The notes: a model not told the origin generated them from the letters alone. A stretch of DNA of 64,000 nucleotides from Flagellimonas meridianipacifica (GCF_003001695.1 NZ_PVYX01000002.1:558001-622000); one strand, 5' to 3'; positions 26,033 to 36,008 are shown, counted from the first letter of the stretch. Program-made: numbers and translations.

Positions 26033-26764
26033 TTAGGAATTCCATATTTCCCAAGCCCTATCTGCCTGTAATTCAAGCATTTTCAGTCCATTACAAATAG
26101 AAGCATCTTTTTCTTGTCCAAGTTTTAAGAAAGTGGTCTTTGATGGATTATACACAAGATCGAACAAAAAGTGCCTATTGGTTAGGTATTCGTAAGGTAT
26201 ATCTGGCTTTTTGTCTATATCTGGAAAAGTACCCAAAGGGGTGCAGTTAATGATTACCGTAAATTCATTTAATACACTATCATCCAATTGATTATAAGTG
26301 AGCGTATCTTTTTGTTTATTTCTAGAAACATACTGGGTTTCCAAACCCAAATTGTTCAAAACGAAACGGATGGCTTTTGAAGCTCCTCCAGTACCAAGAA
26401 TAAGCGCTTTTTTGTGATATGCTTTAAGAAAAGGTTCCAAAGATTTTTGGAACCCGTAGGCATCTGTATTGAAGCCTTTGAGTCCATTTTCAGTGAACTT
26501 TATGGTATTCACTGCACCAATCTGTTTTGCATCCGAATCAATTTCCGAAAGATATGAAAGAATGGATTCCTTGTAAGGAATGGTTACGTTAAGTCCTTTT
26601 AAATTGGATTCTTGCAATACACTTGGAAATTCTTCAATGGTTTTGATGTCAAAATTCTCATAGCTGTGATCGTGCAGCCCCAGCAATTTGAATTTTTCGG
26701 TAAAATATCCTTTTGAGAAAGAATACGAAATGTTTTTACCTAGCAGTCCGTACCTGTTTTTCAT
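26033..26764 (-). CDS. aroE: Shikimate dehydrogenase
   Basis: NADPH-dependent reduction of 3-dehydroshikimate in aromatic amino acid synthesis. The N-terminus YGLLGKNISYSFSKGYF has the shikimate-binding Ser residues, NVTIPYKESI has the catalytic lysine, GAVNTIKF and FNTDAYGF follow, and the nucleotide loop is LGTGGASKAI. 243 aa, slightly shorter than the E. coli enzyme. The start at 26764 is preferred; the frame is open to 26779. It overlaps the end of the DUF368 gene by 29 nt, so it is coupled to it. Confidence 0.92.
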   Translation of the reverse strand: MKNRYGLLGKNISYSFSKGYFTEKFKLLGLHDHSYENFDIKTIEEFPSVLQESNLKGLNVTIPYKESILSYLSEIDSDAKQIGAVNTIKFTENGLKGFNTDAYGFQKSLEPFLKAYHKKALILGTGGASKAIRFVLNNLGLETQYVSRNKQKDTLTYNQLDDSVLNEFTVIINCTPLGTFPDIDKKPDIPYEYLTNRHFLFDLVYNPSKTTFLKLGQEKDASICNGLKMLELQADRAWEIWNS

Positions 26765-27770
26765 CTTTGTTTTTTCCATACCAGTCCAATACCAACAACA
26801 CCAAAATTCCCAAAACTATAAAAACAATGGCCCACCACGTTTCCATACTTTGCATATCAGGAAGAAATCGTTCATAGTTGGCAATTACTTCGTTACCGTT
26901 GCTATCTCTGAGTAAATTACCAGCTTCGTCCTTTTTATACAAGGTTTTTTTCCATGGCCATAATACCCCAAGAGAACCTGTAATGAAACCTATAATCACT
27001 GCATTGGAAATCTCTTTAAAATGCTTCAGCAAATAGCTGAGCAAATGTGAAAAGGTGACAAGCCCAGCTGCAGAACCCAAGGTGAAGACCGTTAGTATTT
27101 TAAGGGTTTCCATGCGTTCTGTGTTCTTTGTAAAGCTAAAGTCTCCAGATAGAATCTCTGCCAAGGTGTCGTAAAGGGCGTTGACGGAATCTACCAAAAG
27201 AAGCACATAGTTGCCCAGAAGTATCAGGATAAATGAACCCGAAAGTCCGGGTAAGGTCATTCCAGACACACTTATGATTCCACAGAAAAAAATAAAAAAA
27301 AGATTATTGTTTTGGGTCGCGGGACTCAGAAAGCTTATGGAGATACCCACCGCCAAACCAATTATTCCTGCTATAACGGTCTTTTTGTTCCAATGGTCAA
27401 AATCTTTGGAAATGTAGTATATGGAACCTAATATCATTCCAAAAAAAGTGGCCCACACAAAAAGTTCCTTGGTTTCCAAAAAATAGTCCAAAACACGGGA
27501 AATGCTAAAATAGCTTATGAGCATACCCAATATCAGTAATGAAAGAAACTTGGCATTGGTATATTGAAAAAAGCTTCGGAATCTACCATTAAAGAGTAAT
27601 TTAGCTGCTTTTGAATTGATTTTTTGCAATGAGTAAATAAATTCCTCGTAAAAACCGCCCACAAATGCTACGATTCCACCAGATACCCCAGGAACTTTAT
27701 TGGCAGCACCCATGCAAAGGCCTTTTATGACCAAAAAGAAGTTGTCCAAAAGTGACCGGCTTTGATGCAT
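26736..27770 (-). CDS. DUF368 membrane protein (undecaprenyl-phosphate translocase family), copy 2
   Basis: 344 residues, about eight to ten membrane helices. The signature GAANKVPGVSGGIVAFVGGF and the second half repeat GMTLPGLSGSFILILLGNY mark DUF368, whose founding members (PopT) recycle undecaprenyl phosphate across the inner membrane for wall and glycan synthesis. This copy has a longer loop before the last helix (KDEAGNLLRDSNGNEVIANY). It follows the other DUF368 gene by 22 nt and overlaps aroE. Its motif GAANKVPG differs from the GAADVVPG of copy 1. Confidence 0.85.
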   Translation of the reverse strand: MHQSRSLLDNFFLVIKGLCMGAANKVPGVSGGIVAFVGGFYEEFIYSLQKINSKAAKLLFNGRFRSFFQYTNAKFLSLLILGMLISYFSISRVLDYFLETKELFVWATFFGMILGSIYYISKDFDHWNKKTVIAGIIGLAVGISISFLSPATQNNNLFFIFFCGIISVSGMTLPGLSGSFILILLGNYVLLLVDSVNALYDTLAEILSGDFSFTKNTERMETLKILTVFTLGSAAGLVTFSHLLSYLLKHFKEISNAVIIGFITGSLGVLWPWKKTLYKKDEAGNLLRDSNGNEVIANYERFLPDMQSMETWWAIVFIVLGILVLLVLDWYGKNKDEKQVRTAR

Positions 27771-27792
27771 GCAGTAGTAGTGTCCTTTCGCT

Positions 27793-28710
27793 TTATTTTC
27801 TGGAAGCGGTTTTTTCCAGGATAAAAATAAGCGAAAAACCTATTATGGCTAAAAGAATAGCGAATGCCAATTGATTGTCCCCTTCAAAACTCCATGGCCA
27901 TACATTCATTTCGTCGGTAACGATGGTTTTGTCACCAAAAGTTTTGGTCTCCAAGACTTTTTTCCAAGGCCATATTTTGTTCAAAGAGCCTAAAATAAAG
28001 CCAGTAAGTAGGGCAAGAGTCAAATTCTTATAGTGGCTGAACATCCATTTTAGGAGTCGGGCAAAACTCAACAACCCAAAAATGGCCCCTATTCCCACGG
28101 TTAGCACTATTTTAATATCTCTTTCATGTACAGCATCCAAAATGGTTTTATAAGACCCCAATAAAACCAATATAAAGGCTCCCGAGATACCGGGTAAAAT
28201 CATGGCGCAAACAGCTAAAGCACCCGAAAGGAACAAATAGGGGAGGCTCTCTACATTCTCATTTGGAGGTAGCTCTGTAATTATATAGGCTACCGTTGCA
28301 CCTGTTAAAAAAATCACAACTGTTCCAACATTCCATTTCTTGATTTCCTTTCCGACAAAGAAAACGCTGGCCAATACCAATCCGAAGAAAAACGACCACA
28401 ACAAAACAGGTTGGTTTTCCAATAACCAACTTAAAAATCTGGCCAATGAGAAAACGCTAATAAAAATCCCTACAAATAGGGCCAATAAAAAATTTCCATT
28501 GATCTTATTCCAAAAAGCTTTGATTCCTTCTTTTCTGAGCGTACCGAAAAGAGATAAGTCGATGGAATTGATGGAAGTGATGAGTTCTTCATAGATACCG
28601 GAGATGAAGGCAATGGTCCCTCCAGAGACCCCAGGGACTACGTCCGCAGCGCCCATAGCCATACCCTTAAGGGTGATGAATAGATAATCAAGTGTTTTTC
28701 TTGATTTCAT
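27793..28710 (-). CDS. DUF368 membrane protein (undecaprenyl-phosphate translocase family), copy 1
   Basis: 305 residues with the canonical DUF368 signature GAADVVPGVSGGTIAFISG and the second repeat CAMILPGISGAFILVLLGSY; inverted-repeat architecture of a membrane carrier is apparent. Family members flip undecaprenyl phosphate back to the cytoplasmic face. It lies 23 nt downstream of the TPR gene and 22 nt upstream of the second copy, forming a TPR-DUF368-DUF368-aroE operon. Confidence 0.88.
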   Translation of the reverse strand: MKSRKTLDYLFITLKGMAMGAADVVPGVSGGTIAFISGIYEELITSINSIDLSLFGTLRKEGIKAFWNKINGNFLLALFVGIFISVFSLARFLSWLLENQPVLLWSFFFGLVLASVFFVGKEIKKWNVGTVVIFLTGATVAYIITELPPNENVESLPYLFLSGALAVCAMILPGISGAFILVLLGSYKTILDAVHERDIKIVLTVGIGAIFGLLSFARLLKWMFSHYKNLTLALLTGFILGSLNKIWPWKKVLETKTFGDKTIVTDEMNVWPWSFEGDNQLAFAILLAIIGFSLIFILEKTASRK

Positions 28711-28733
28711 AGAAATGTATTGGTGAAAAAAGG

Positions 28734-30134
28734 TTAGGTAGATGCCTTTTTGAACTCTGACAAAAGCATTTTTAAGCCGTGGAAATTTTTAAACTCAGGA
28801 AATTCACTCTCAAACAAATGGAGATTTTCAGAATTCAGTTGTAAGGCTTGCATGAGCTTTTCTTTACTTTTTTCAAGTTCCTTATTTTTTAAGTAGACAC
28901 CGGACAACTTGTAAATCAATTTAGACTCTTCGGGATAAAACTCAATGCCCTGAACGAGTACTTGAATGGAAGAGTTAAAATCTCCTACCCTTTTTAACGT
29001 TTCGGACCATTCCATCCAAGTGTCCAGTTCGTAATTTCCTAAGTCCACCGTTTGCTTGTAAGCAAAGTCGGCCTCATCCAAATTACCCAATTGAAAATAA
29101 ATTTTAGCAGCTTTTTTCCAGTATAATGGATTTTCTCCGTCGATATTGATGGCTTTATTAATATAAAACAGTGCTTTTTCAAAGTTTTTCTGTCTACTAT
29201 GAAAGTCTGTAATGGCCAACCACCCTTTATCCAATAAGGGGTCTTCGTGTACCGTATTATAGTAGTAATATTTGGCCAAGTCGTCATTGCCCAACTTTTC
29301 ATGACATTTTCCAATACGGAGGTATGCATGGGAGGTAGGATCATCAATGGTTATGGTGACTTCATAGTTTTCAATGGCTTCATTGTACCTTCCCAATTTC
29401 TCCAACACTTTGCCTTTTTCAAAATAGGCACCTATGAACGAATCGTCAGAAATGATTGCAAAATCAAAAGCTGTTAAAGCCTCTTGATACATGTTTTGGG
29501 CGAAGTACATTTTACCCAGTTGATGCCAGGCTACTTCACAATAGGGGTTGCGTTCCAAATAGTCATTCAGGTAATGAATACAACCCTCAAAGTCTTCCAA
29601 AAACTCGAAGCAGTATACCACATTATAAAGAGAGGAATAATCACTTTCATCAAACTCCACACATCTCATGAAACTTCGCTTGGCTTTCTCATAGTCATCC
29701 ATAAACAAATACTCCATGCCCAATAATGAATGTATGTCGAAGGAATCTTCTGCATGATGTAATGCTTCCAGAAGAAGGTTGACCGCCTCTTGGTGATTAT
29801 CCTGTTTGGAACAGATATTGGCCCTCTGAATATAGATTTCGTCATTAAAGGCATCAAAGTCTTGAAGTTCATCCAAAATATGTTCTGCTGCTTCAAACTT
29901 GTCCTCAAAAACAAGGACTTCAACCCGTAATAGTTTTAATTCTAGAGAATTTGGGTGCTGTTCCAAGCCAATTTGGATGGCTTTCTTCCCCAAAGCGATT
30001 TTTCCGTTATTTAAGTAGTAATGAATAATGTCCTCAAAGTCCTCTGCATCGAAAAAATAGACATCATCTGTCTTGAGCATTGACTCAAATTTGCTTATTG
30101 ATTTGTCAGGATTTCCGTTAGAATCTAACGCCAT
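28734..30134 (-). CDS. Tetratricopeptide repeat protein
   Basis: 466 residues of tandem 34-residue TPR helices, recognisable by W/L/G/Y-A-P spacing such as AWHQLGKMYFAQNMYQEALTA and AYFEKGKVLEKLGRYNEAIE. No signal peptide, so cytoplasmic; a protein-binding scaffold. It is followed at 23 nt by the DUF368 pair. The partners are unknown. Confidence 0.88.
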   Translation of the reverse strand: MALDSNGNPDKSISKFESMLKTDDVYFFDAEDFEDIIHYYLNNGKIALGKKAIQIGLEQHPNSLELKLLRVEVLVFEDKFEAAEHILDELQDFDAFNDEIYIQRANICSKQDNHQEAVNLLLEALHHAEDSFDIHSLLGMEYLFMDDYEKAKRSFMRCVEFDESDYSSLYNVVYCFEFLEDFEGCIHYLNDYLERNPYCEVAWHQLGKMYFAQNMYQEALTAFDFAIISDDSFIGAYFEKGKVLEKLGRYNEAIENYEVTITIDDPTSHAYLRIGKCHEKLGNDDLAKYYYYNTVHEDPLLDKGWLAITDFHSRQKNFEKALFYINKAINIDGENPLYWKKAAKIYFQLGNLDEADFAYKQTVDLGNYELDTWMEWSETLKRVGDFNSSIQVLVQGIEFYPEESKLIYKLSGVYLKNKELEKSKEKLMQALQLNSENLHLFESEFPEFKNFHGLKMLLSEFKKAST

Positions 30135-30220
30135 AGGAACGTATTTGGTTTTACTATGGACTTAAAATTAGCCCTTTGCTTTCTTCATTAAAGCCGTATT
30201 TTGGGTATGTTATCAACAAA

Positions 30221-31417
30221 TTAGTTAACAGACCGCGGCTCGTACTCGTTTAAAATCTCAATAATTTGCTTGCATCCATGCTCAATTTCTTCTATGGAAA
30301 TAGTGAGCGGTGGAGATATCCGAACCGCTTTGGGTTCGAAAAGCAACCAGAAAAGAATCAAATGTTTTTTTGCCGCGGAAAGCACCAAATAATTTGCTAT
30401 TTCGTCGCTTTCCATAATCAAGGCCAACATCAATCCTTTTCCTCTTATTTCTTTAATCAAAGGATGTACCAAAAGCATTCTGAAGTGTTTTTCTTTCTCC
30501 AGGGTTTGTTCAATCAGCTTACTTTCCGTCAATTCTTGCAAAGTAGCCAAACTGGCAGCAGCAATTACCGGATTTCCGCCAAAAGTGGTAATATGACCGA
30601 GTTTTGGATTGTCCTGCAAGCTGGCCATCATCTTTTGGGAAGCGACGAAAGCCCCGACTGGAAGTCCCGATGCCATTCCTTTGCCGATAACCAAAATATC
30701 TGGGATGCAATTGAAGTGCTCAAAGGCGAATAATTTGCCCGTTCTTCCAAATCCAGGTTGGATTTCGTCCAAAATAAGCAGGGCACCTACCTCATCGCAG
30801 CGTTCTCTTACTTTGGACAAATATTCATTCTTAGGCAAGATGAAGCCCGCTCCTCCTTGTATGGTTTCTAATACTACTGCTGCTGTTTTTGTGGTGATGC
30901 GTTCAAGTTCTTTCTCCTCATTGAATTGAATGAAGGAGACGTCGGGAATCAATGGTCTGAAAGCACCTTTACGCTCCTCGTAGCCCATAAGGCTTAAACT
31001 GCCCATAGTGTTCCCGTGATAGGCGTGGTTGGCAGCTATAAGTTGTGACCTTCCGGTATACCTTCTTGCTAATTTTATGGCTCCTTCTATGGCCTCAGTA
31101 CCGGAATTGACCAAATACGTGGTTTCCAAAGTTGGAGGTAAATGGCGGGCCAAAAGTTTTGCATAGGTAACTGAAGGATTTTGTACATATTCGCCATATA
31201 CCATTACATGCATGTATTGCTCTGCTTGCTCCTTTACAGCGTTTACCACTCGAGGATGACAATGCCCAAGGCTGCATGCAGACACCCCAGCCACAAAATC
31301 CAAGTGGGCATTCCCGTCTTCATCATGGATATAGCTGCCCTTGGCCTTGGCTACAACAAGACCTAAAGGATGTGGAGTGGTTTGGGCCTGATGTTTGAAA
31401 AAATCGTCTTTGAGCAT
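30221..31417 (-). CDS. Class III aminotransferase (aspartate aminotransferase/acetylornithine family)
   Basis: PLP enzyme of 398 aa. HPLGLVVAKAKGSYIHDEDG at the start, NSGTEAIEGAIKLARRYTGR for substrate binding, ILDEIQPGFGRTG for the PLP aspartate, and the PLP lysine in VIGKGMASGLPVGAF. This is the class III fold (acetylornithine, ornithine, 4-aminobutyrate transaminases); the substrate cannot be told from sequence. The start overlaps the OstA-like stop as TAATG. Confidence 0.88.
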   Translation of the reverse strand: MLKDDFFKHQAQTTPHPLGLVVAKAKGSYIHDEDGNAHLDFVAGVSACSLGHCHPRVVNAVKEQAEQYMHVMVYGEYVQNPSVTYAKLLARHLPPTLETTYLVNSGTEAIEGAIKLARRYTGRSQLIAANHAYHGNTMGSLSLMGYEERKGAFRPLIPDVSFIQFNEEKELERITTKTAAVVLETIQGGAGFILPKNEYLSKVRERCDEVGALLILDEIQPGFGRTGKLFAFEHFNCIPDILVIGKGMASGLPVGAFVASQKMMASLQDNPKLGHITTFGGNPVIAAASLATLQELTESKLIEQTLEKEKHFRMLLVHPLIKEIRGKGLMLALIMESDEIANYLVLSAAKKHLILFWLLFEPKAVRISPPLTISIEEIEHGCKQIIEILNEYEPRSVN

Positions 31418-33105
31418 TAGGGCGATTGTACTTTGGAAACTTTGGTTTCCTTGGGTTGTGTTGCTTTGGATGGAGGAATGTTGTTCACAGGGTCGTTTTC
31501 GTTCTTACTGCGTTCTTTCTCCTCTGCATCAATGTCAATTGGATTCTCTATCCCCCGTATCTTAACCAAAGTAATAGTATTGTCATCCTCATCAAAAATG
31601 TCATCCTTGTTCAAAATCCGTTCATCTCCCCGCCAAATGAATCCCTTAAGTTTTCTGCTTTCAATTGGAAGGTCTTTCTCTGGGAAAATATCCCCGTCTG
31701 GATTAACAAAAAAGGTAATGTCTTCAATATCGTTATTGGCCATCAGCAAGCGTATCTTACTGCATATCGTCTTATCAATGCCGATGAGCTCCTGATCATC
31801 ATTGTACATGTAGTAAATGACCTCAGTGTTTTTGACCAGGTCTATGATTTTCAATTCGTTTTCGATGAACTTCCCGAACAGGTCCTTTCCTTTGGCTTGA
31901 TTGTATCCTTCCCGGCTAATGGTATCCAATGAAATGATAAAGGCATTTTCCAGTACTTTTAGCGAATCCAGTTTTTCGGTTTCCAAATCGGATATGAGAT
32001 GAATGCTGTCTCCCGTAATTTGATTCTCCACATTCCACATGATTGGGTCAGTGACCAACTCGGTTATACCCGTTTTTTCGTTAAAATGTATGGAATCACA
32101 TTTACCGCTTAAATCAGTTTTATAAAATTTCGCATTTCGAAAAGCCCTCAAAATTCGAGATTCAGGCTTCCCCGTTACCATAAGGGTATCCCCATGAATA
32201 TAAAGGGAATCCTGTTGCACTAGACTTATGGAAACTGCACGCTTTGTGGCAAAAACGGAATCTTTATCCTTGAAAACTTCTGCATAATGTGCCCGTATAA
32301 CCCCATCATTGATGGTGTCGGTTATTTTAATGTTATTGGTAGCAGAGGCAAATGCACTTATTTTATCAAAATACAGGCTATCACCTTCAATAATTTTGTT
32401 GTTATAATCAATACGGGTGTTTTTTATGCCATAGCCTCTCTCAATTTTGGTGTCATAAAACCCACGCTCGCAATATATTTTGTATTCTTCACCTGTTATC
32501 GTAGATGGCCCGTACATGTAGGCATTTTTTGAGGTGGTATAATAATCCAGCTGTTCCGAATCAACTGTATACTCGGGATTGTCAATATGCACTTCATTTT
32601 GGAACTGGTACTTTTTAGGGGTCATAAAGTATGTGCCGATCGTACTGGTGAGTACATTGGCAGAGTCCACTACCTTACCCCCTGAACGGTAATAGGATTC
32701 CTGTTTTTCCCTATCAAAATAGAGGGTATCTGTGGTAAGGGTCATTTGTCCGTTAGTGAGGTCTACATTTTCCCATGCTTTTGCCAGTTTGGTATTGCCG
32801 TCATAGTCTATCTTTCCACTATTCAACTCTATGGAATCTCCTTGTTGTAATCTAATGTTACCAATGGCCTTCAGCTTATTCTCCTGTGCATAGAAAATGG
32901 CTATATCACACCAAAGGTCTGCGCCTTGATGTTCAAACTGTACTTGGCGTTGGTCATCTTTACTAAAAATGGAAGCACCTGGGAATTGGGCTTCATCCTT
33001 AGTAAAGTTAGCGCCATAGATAATATTGATTTGTTTTCCTTCTGTTTGTTGGGCTTGGAGGCCTAGGGAAAACAGGATTACTAGCAGAAATAAGATGCTT
33101 TTCAA
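31417..33105 (-). CDS. OstA/LptA-like periplasmic protein
   Basis: 562 residues with signal peptide MKSILFLLVILFSLGLQAQ. The body contains repeated beta-strand units in the OstA/LptA style (WCDIAIFYAQENKLKAIGNI, then QGDSIELNSGKIDYDG), continuing as a long jelly-roll ladder, with a charged disordered tail. LptA-type proteins carry LPS across the periplasm; in Bacteroidota such long OstA-like proteins probably belong to that bridge. It heads the run OstA-aminotransferase and has a TACTTTTG promoter element 17-24 bp upstream. Confidence 0.85.
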   Translation of the reverse strand: MKSILFLLVILFSLGLQAQQTEGKQINIIYGANFTKDEAQFPGASIFSKDDQRQVQFEHQGADLWCDIAIFYAQENKLKAIGNIRLQQGDSIELNSGKIDYDGNTKLAKAWENVDLTNGQMTLTTDTLYFDREKQESYYRSGGKVVDSANVLTSTIGTYFMTPKKYQFQNEVHIDNPEYTVDSEQLDYYTTSKNAYMYGPSTITGEEYKIYCERGFYDTKIERGYGIKNTRIDYNNKIIEGDSLYFDKISAFASATNNIKITDTINDGVIRAHYAEVFKDKDSVFATKRAVSISLVQQDSLYIHGDTLMVTGKPESRILRAFRNAKFYKTDLSGKCDSIHFNEKTGITELVTDPIMWNVENQITGDSIHLISDLETEKLDSLKVLENAFIISLDTISREGYNQAKGKDLFGKFIENELKIIDLVKNTEVIYYMYNDDQELIGIDKTICSKIRLLMANNDIEDITFFVNPDGDIFPEKDLPIESRKLKGFIWRGDERILNKDDIFDEDDNTITLVKIRGIENPIDIDAEEKERSKNENDPVNNIPPSKATQPKETKVSKVQSP

Positions 33106-33121
33106 GTCAACAAATTTTGCT

Positions 33122-33129
33122 CAAAAGTA
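33122..33129 (-). promoter_or_regulatory. Promoter -7 element of the OstA-like gene
   Basis: Minus-strand TACTTTTG, a canonical -7 element, 17 bp before the ATG at 33105. A TTG lies 21 nt further upstream, slightly long spacing. The rest of the 245-bp gap to 33351 shows no gene. Confidence 0.55.
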
Positions 33130-33350
33130 GGTTTTTTGCAGGAAGTGGCACAACCTGTTTAGAAAGCTTTAATTTTTCAAATAGATGGAAATGGTTCTTG
33201 TAATTCCCTAAAAAGAAGGAGGATATTCCAAGTATACAAACTTAGTTCTGTCAAATTTATTTATCCAATTTTAGTATTGGAACTTGAAAACAGGAAATTG
33301 CTAGGATATCTTTTTGGAATTGGATGGATTGAAATTTTGTAAAGTGTTAC

Positions 33351-34397
33351 TCAATTTAATACTAAAAACCCGTTGGGGGCAAACGCATAAATTTGACTAC
33401 ACTTATCATCCTTTTTCAATTTTAGATAACCATAATTCTGGTTTGCTCCTAAATTCAACTCATTGATGAATAGGTCGTTTGCTGGTATAGAAATCGTAAA
33501 TATTTCATCCTTGGTTTGATTTACTACATCTAGAGTAACCCTCTCACTTGTGTTGTTAAATATGGTGGTATTGATTCTGAATTCATATGTAGGGTTTGTA
33601 ACGAATAGCTCTTCATTACATTCGAAAGATTTCATTGGATTCATTCCATTTTTCATCATAAATTCCTCAAAGGAAATGTTTACGTCCGAATTCCAAATTT
33701 CCTTTATCTTCCAAAGAAGAAAAACGGAACTGCTCTGTATCAATGACATATCCCAGAAGTTTTCGTTAAGCATGGTCCTTGACCAATTTTTCAGTTGATT
33801 CTTAAAAATGGCATCGGTAAGCATAAATTCGGTGGATTTGGCTAGGGAGAGGGAATCTCTTTTATGTAGCCAATCCAACTTTTTGGAATACTCAGTCCTA
33901 TGTTCATAGACCATATCCAAAATAATGCTTTCCCATTTTCTCTGAGAAGTAATCCTTCTCTGTAGTTCTTTCAAGTGGGGAATCAGGTTTTTATATTCTA
34001 ATGGAATTTCCTTCTCTTTTTCGATAATTTTGGCAAGATTATCGTCCAGAAAGTTCTCGGAAAATGTACCTAGCTCTATTAGGGCGCCTAAATCACTCAT
34101 TTGTTCAACGGACAGTTCGGTCTCGAATACTAACCTAAATCTTGCATCCAATTCCAGGCCCATTTCAATAGATGAATTGGCAGTATTAATATTTTGCTGT
34201 AGTTCGTCTTGTAGAACCCCGAAGAGATTGAGAATGGATTCTTCCAGCTTTCTTTTTTCGTTCCAATTGTTTATTTGAAGCGCCAGTAGAATCCCAACGA
34301 CAACCAATACAATTTCACCAGCCGCGTAAAATAGATATTGGCTGATTTTGTTTTCTGCCATAAGCTTTTGTCTAATCTTTCTAAAAAAATTGATCAT
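33351..34397 (-). CDS. DUF6090 family membrane-anchored protein
   Basis: 348 residues. The N-terminus MINFFRKIRQKLMAENKISQ followed by one membrane helix (GEIVLVVVGILLALQINNWNE) is the diagnostic start of DUF6090 proteins, common and often multicopy in flavobacteria. The rest is helical, then a beta-type tail from about residue 255. Topology predicts a short cytoplasmic basic start and a large extracytoplasmic domain. Function is unknown. Confidence 0.82.
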   Translation of the reverse strand: MINFFRKIRQKLMAENKISQYLFYAAGEIVLVVVGILLALQINNWNEKRKLEESILNLFGVLQDELQQNINTANSSIEMGLELDARFRLVFETELSVEQMSDLGALIELGTFSENFLDDNLAKIIEKEKEIPLEYKNLIPHLKELQRRITSQRKWESIILDMVYEHRTEYSKKLDWLHKRDSLSLAKSTEFMLTDAIFKNQLKNWSRTMLNENFWDMSLIQSSSVFLLWKIKEIWNSDVNISFEEFMMKNGMNPMKSFECNEELFVTNPTYEFRINTTIFNNTSERVTLDVVNQTKDEIFTISIPANDLFINELNLGANQNYGYLKLKKDDKCSQIYAFAPNGFLVLN

Positions 34398-34475
34398 GAT
34401 AGTATGGCAAAATGCGGTTTAGTATTAAGGTAATTCGAATCAATTTGTAAAGAATCTTTAATTATGTACTGGGAT

Positions 34476-35903
34476 TCATTCATCCCCTCTACCTAAATAG
34501 GCCCTAATCGAGGTAATCAAACCTTGCGAGTTAAAGGTTATTACATCTACGACATAGAGCTCCTCCGTCTCGTTCACTGTGATTTTTAGTTCGGCAGCAA
34601 CAGTATCTTTATCTTGGTGCATCTCCAAGATTTCGATTTCGATGGATTTGGCAGCTTCGAAGTTTTTTTTCGTTTCCTTCAATGCCTTTTTTTTGCCTTC
34701 CACTCGAATTTTCCAATCACGTAAGATGATGTCCTCTGCAAAAATGGCTTCAACTCCGGCTAAATCCTTCTGGGCGTACCTTTGCAGATATAACTTACAC
34801 AGTTCTTTTCTTGAGCTCGTGGTCATGTTGGTTATTTTGTCAAATGTAGGATATTCGTTGTTGATATCTGTATTGGAACTGATGCACATCACCATATCAT
34901 CAACATTGATGGGTGGAGTTGCCAGTTTATACAGGATAATACCATTCTTTGGCGATTTGTATTCTTCCAAAACAGTACCGAATTCATCGGTTGTATACCC
35001 AACAACCTCATTTTTCTTAACGGAATCCCCAGCCTTGAAATCACTATAAAAAATTCCCTTCGCGCTTGAACGAATATAACTTTGGTTATTGTAATAAATC
35101 ATATTTGGGTGAGGTCCAGTGCCATTTTGATACATGTTCATCGTAGCGAGCATATTGTAAATCCCCTTTTTTATCAAGTTCACATTTTCTTCTTGAACAT
35201 TGCCTAGTTTTCCACACTCGATACTTAAAGCTGTTTTTCCATCTTGCACGGCTTGTTTAAATGTATACTTGGCCGCATCCGTGTCCGAAAGAGTGTAGGG
35301 ATAGGAAATCACATACTGAAACCCGCTTTTTTCAGAGAGTTTTTTGGCCAGCAATGTTTGTTCTGGTTTTTTAATATTGTTGTAGTAACAGACAAAGGGT
35401 ATTAAATCTTCAGGAGCATCCCCGCCATGCACATCAAGGAAAACATCACTCACCGGAATTATACTGGAAGTGATAAAATGGCCTATTTTTTCTGAAATGG
35501 TTCCATCTTCTTTGCCAGGGAAAACATTGTTCAGATTTTTCCTGTCCAATGGATTGATAAAGGGGGTTCGAGCATAAAATGAGGTAGTGTTGGCGATAGG
35601 GACAACGATTAAGGTTCCTTTTAACCGGTCAATGTCAATCTCTTTTAGTATTGCTTGAACTGCAACTATTGGCGGATATTCAAAACCATGTATTCCGGCA
35701 ATTATTGTAAAGACTGGTCCGTCAGTTTTTCCTTTAATGATGGAAAAGGGCATAGAAGTTTCATTTCCATCCTTGTCCTTAAAACTGATGCTTAAATCTT
35801 CTCGAAAAGGTCTTATGTCCGTATTGAAGGCCTTTTGAAAGATATTTTGGCCAAAAGCGGTATGTAGTAATAATAAGAATAGAAAAGTGGTGAATCGTCT
35901 CAT
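34476..35903 (-). CDS. Exported M14/AstE-AspA-type deacylase fused to NTF2-like domain
   Basis: 475 residues with signal peptide MRRFTTFLFLLLLHTAFGQ. The catalytic domain is of the succinylglutamate desuccinylase/aspartoacylase type: zinc ligands in IAGIHGFE (His72, Glu75) and LDVHGGD (His157), with RNLNNVFPG-like DRKNLNNVFPGK for substrate. After about residue 360 there is a second domain (LCKLYLQRYAQKDLAGVEAI) typical of NTF2/SnoaL-like folds, running to the C-terminus. The fusion is not usual for this deacylase family. The frame opens to 35966, but only the start at 35903 provides a signal peptide. Periplasmic amidase acting on small N-acyl amino acids is a fair guess. Confidence 0.82.
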   Translation of the reverse strand: MRRFTTFLFLLLLHTAFGQNIFQKAFNTDIRPFREDLSISFKDKDGNETSMPFSIIKGKTDGPVFTIIAGIHGFEYPPIVAVQAILKEIDIDRLKGTLIVVPIANTTSFYARTPFINPLDRKNLNNVFPGKEDGTISEKIGHFITSSIIPVSDVFLDVHGGDAPEDLIPFVCYYNNIKKPEQTLLAKKLSEKSGFQYVISYPYTLSDTDAAKYTFKQAVQDGKTALSIECGKLGNVQEENVNLIKKGIYNMLATMNMYQNGTGPHPNMIYYNNQSYIRSSAKGIFYSDFKAGDSVKKNEVVGYTTDEFGTVLEEYKSPKNGIILYKLATPPINVDDMVMCISSNTDINNEYPTFDKITNMTTSSRKELCKLYLQRYAQKDLAGVEAIFAEDIILRDWKIRVEGKKKALKETKKNFEAAKSIEIEILEMHQDKDTVAAELKITVNETEELYVVDVITFNSQGLITSIRAYLGRGDE

Positions 35904-36008
35904 AGTATGGTATACATGAAGACCACAAGTTCTTAAATTCTTTTGATTACTACCAGAAAATAACAACCAGACGTGCCGTGTTGTCCAACTTAATAATTCA
36001 AATAGTAT

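Noticed and set aside
30266..30733. 155-codon plus-strand ORF inside the aminotransferase gene
   Set aside because: Shadow of a conserved gene; no family match or promoter.
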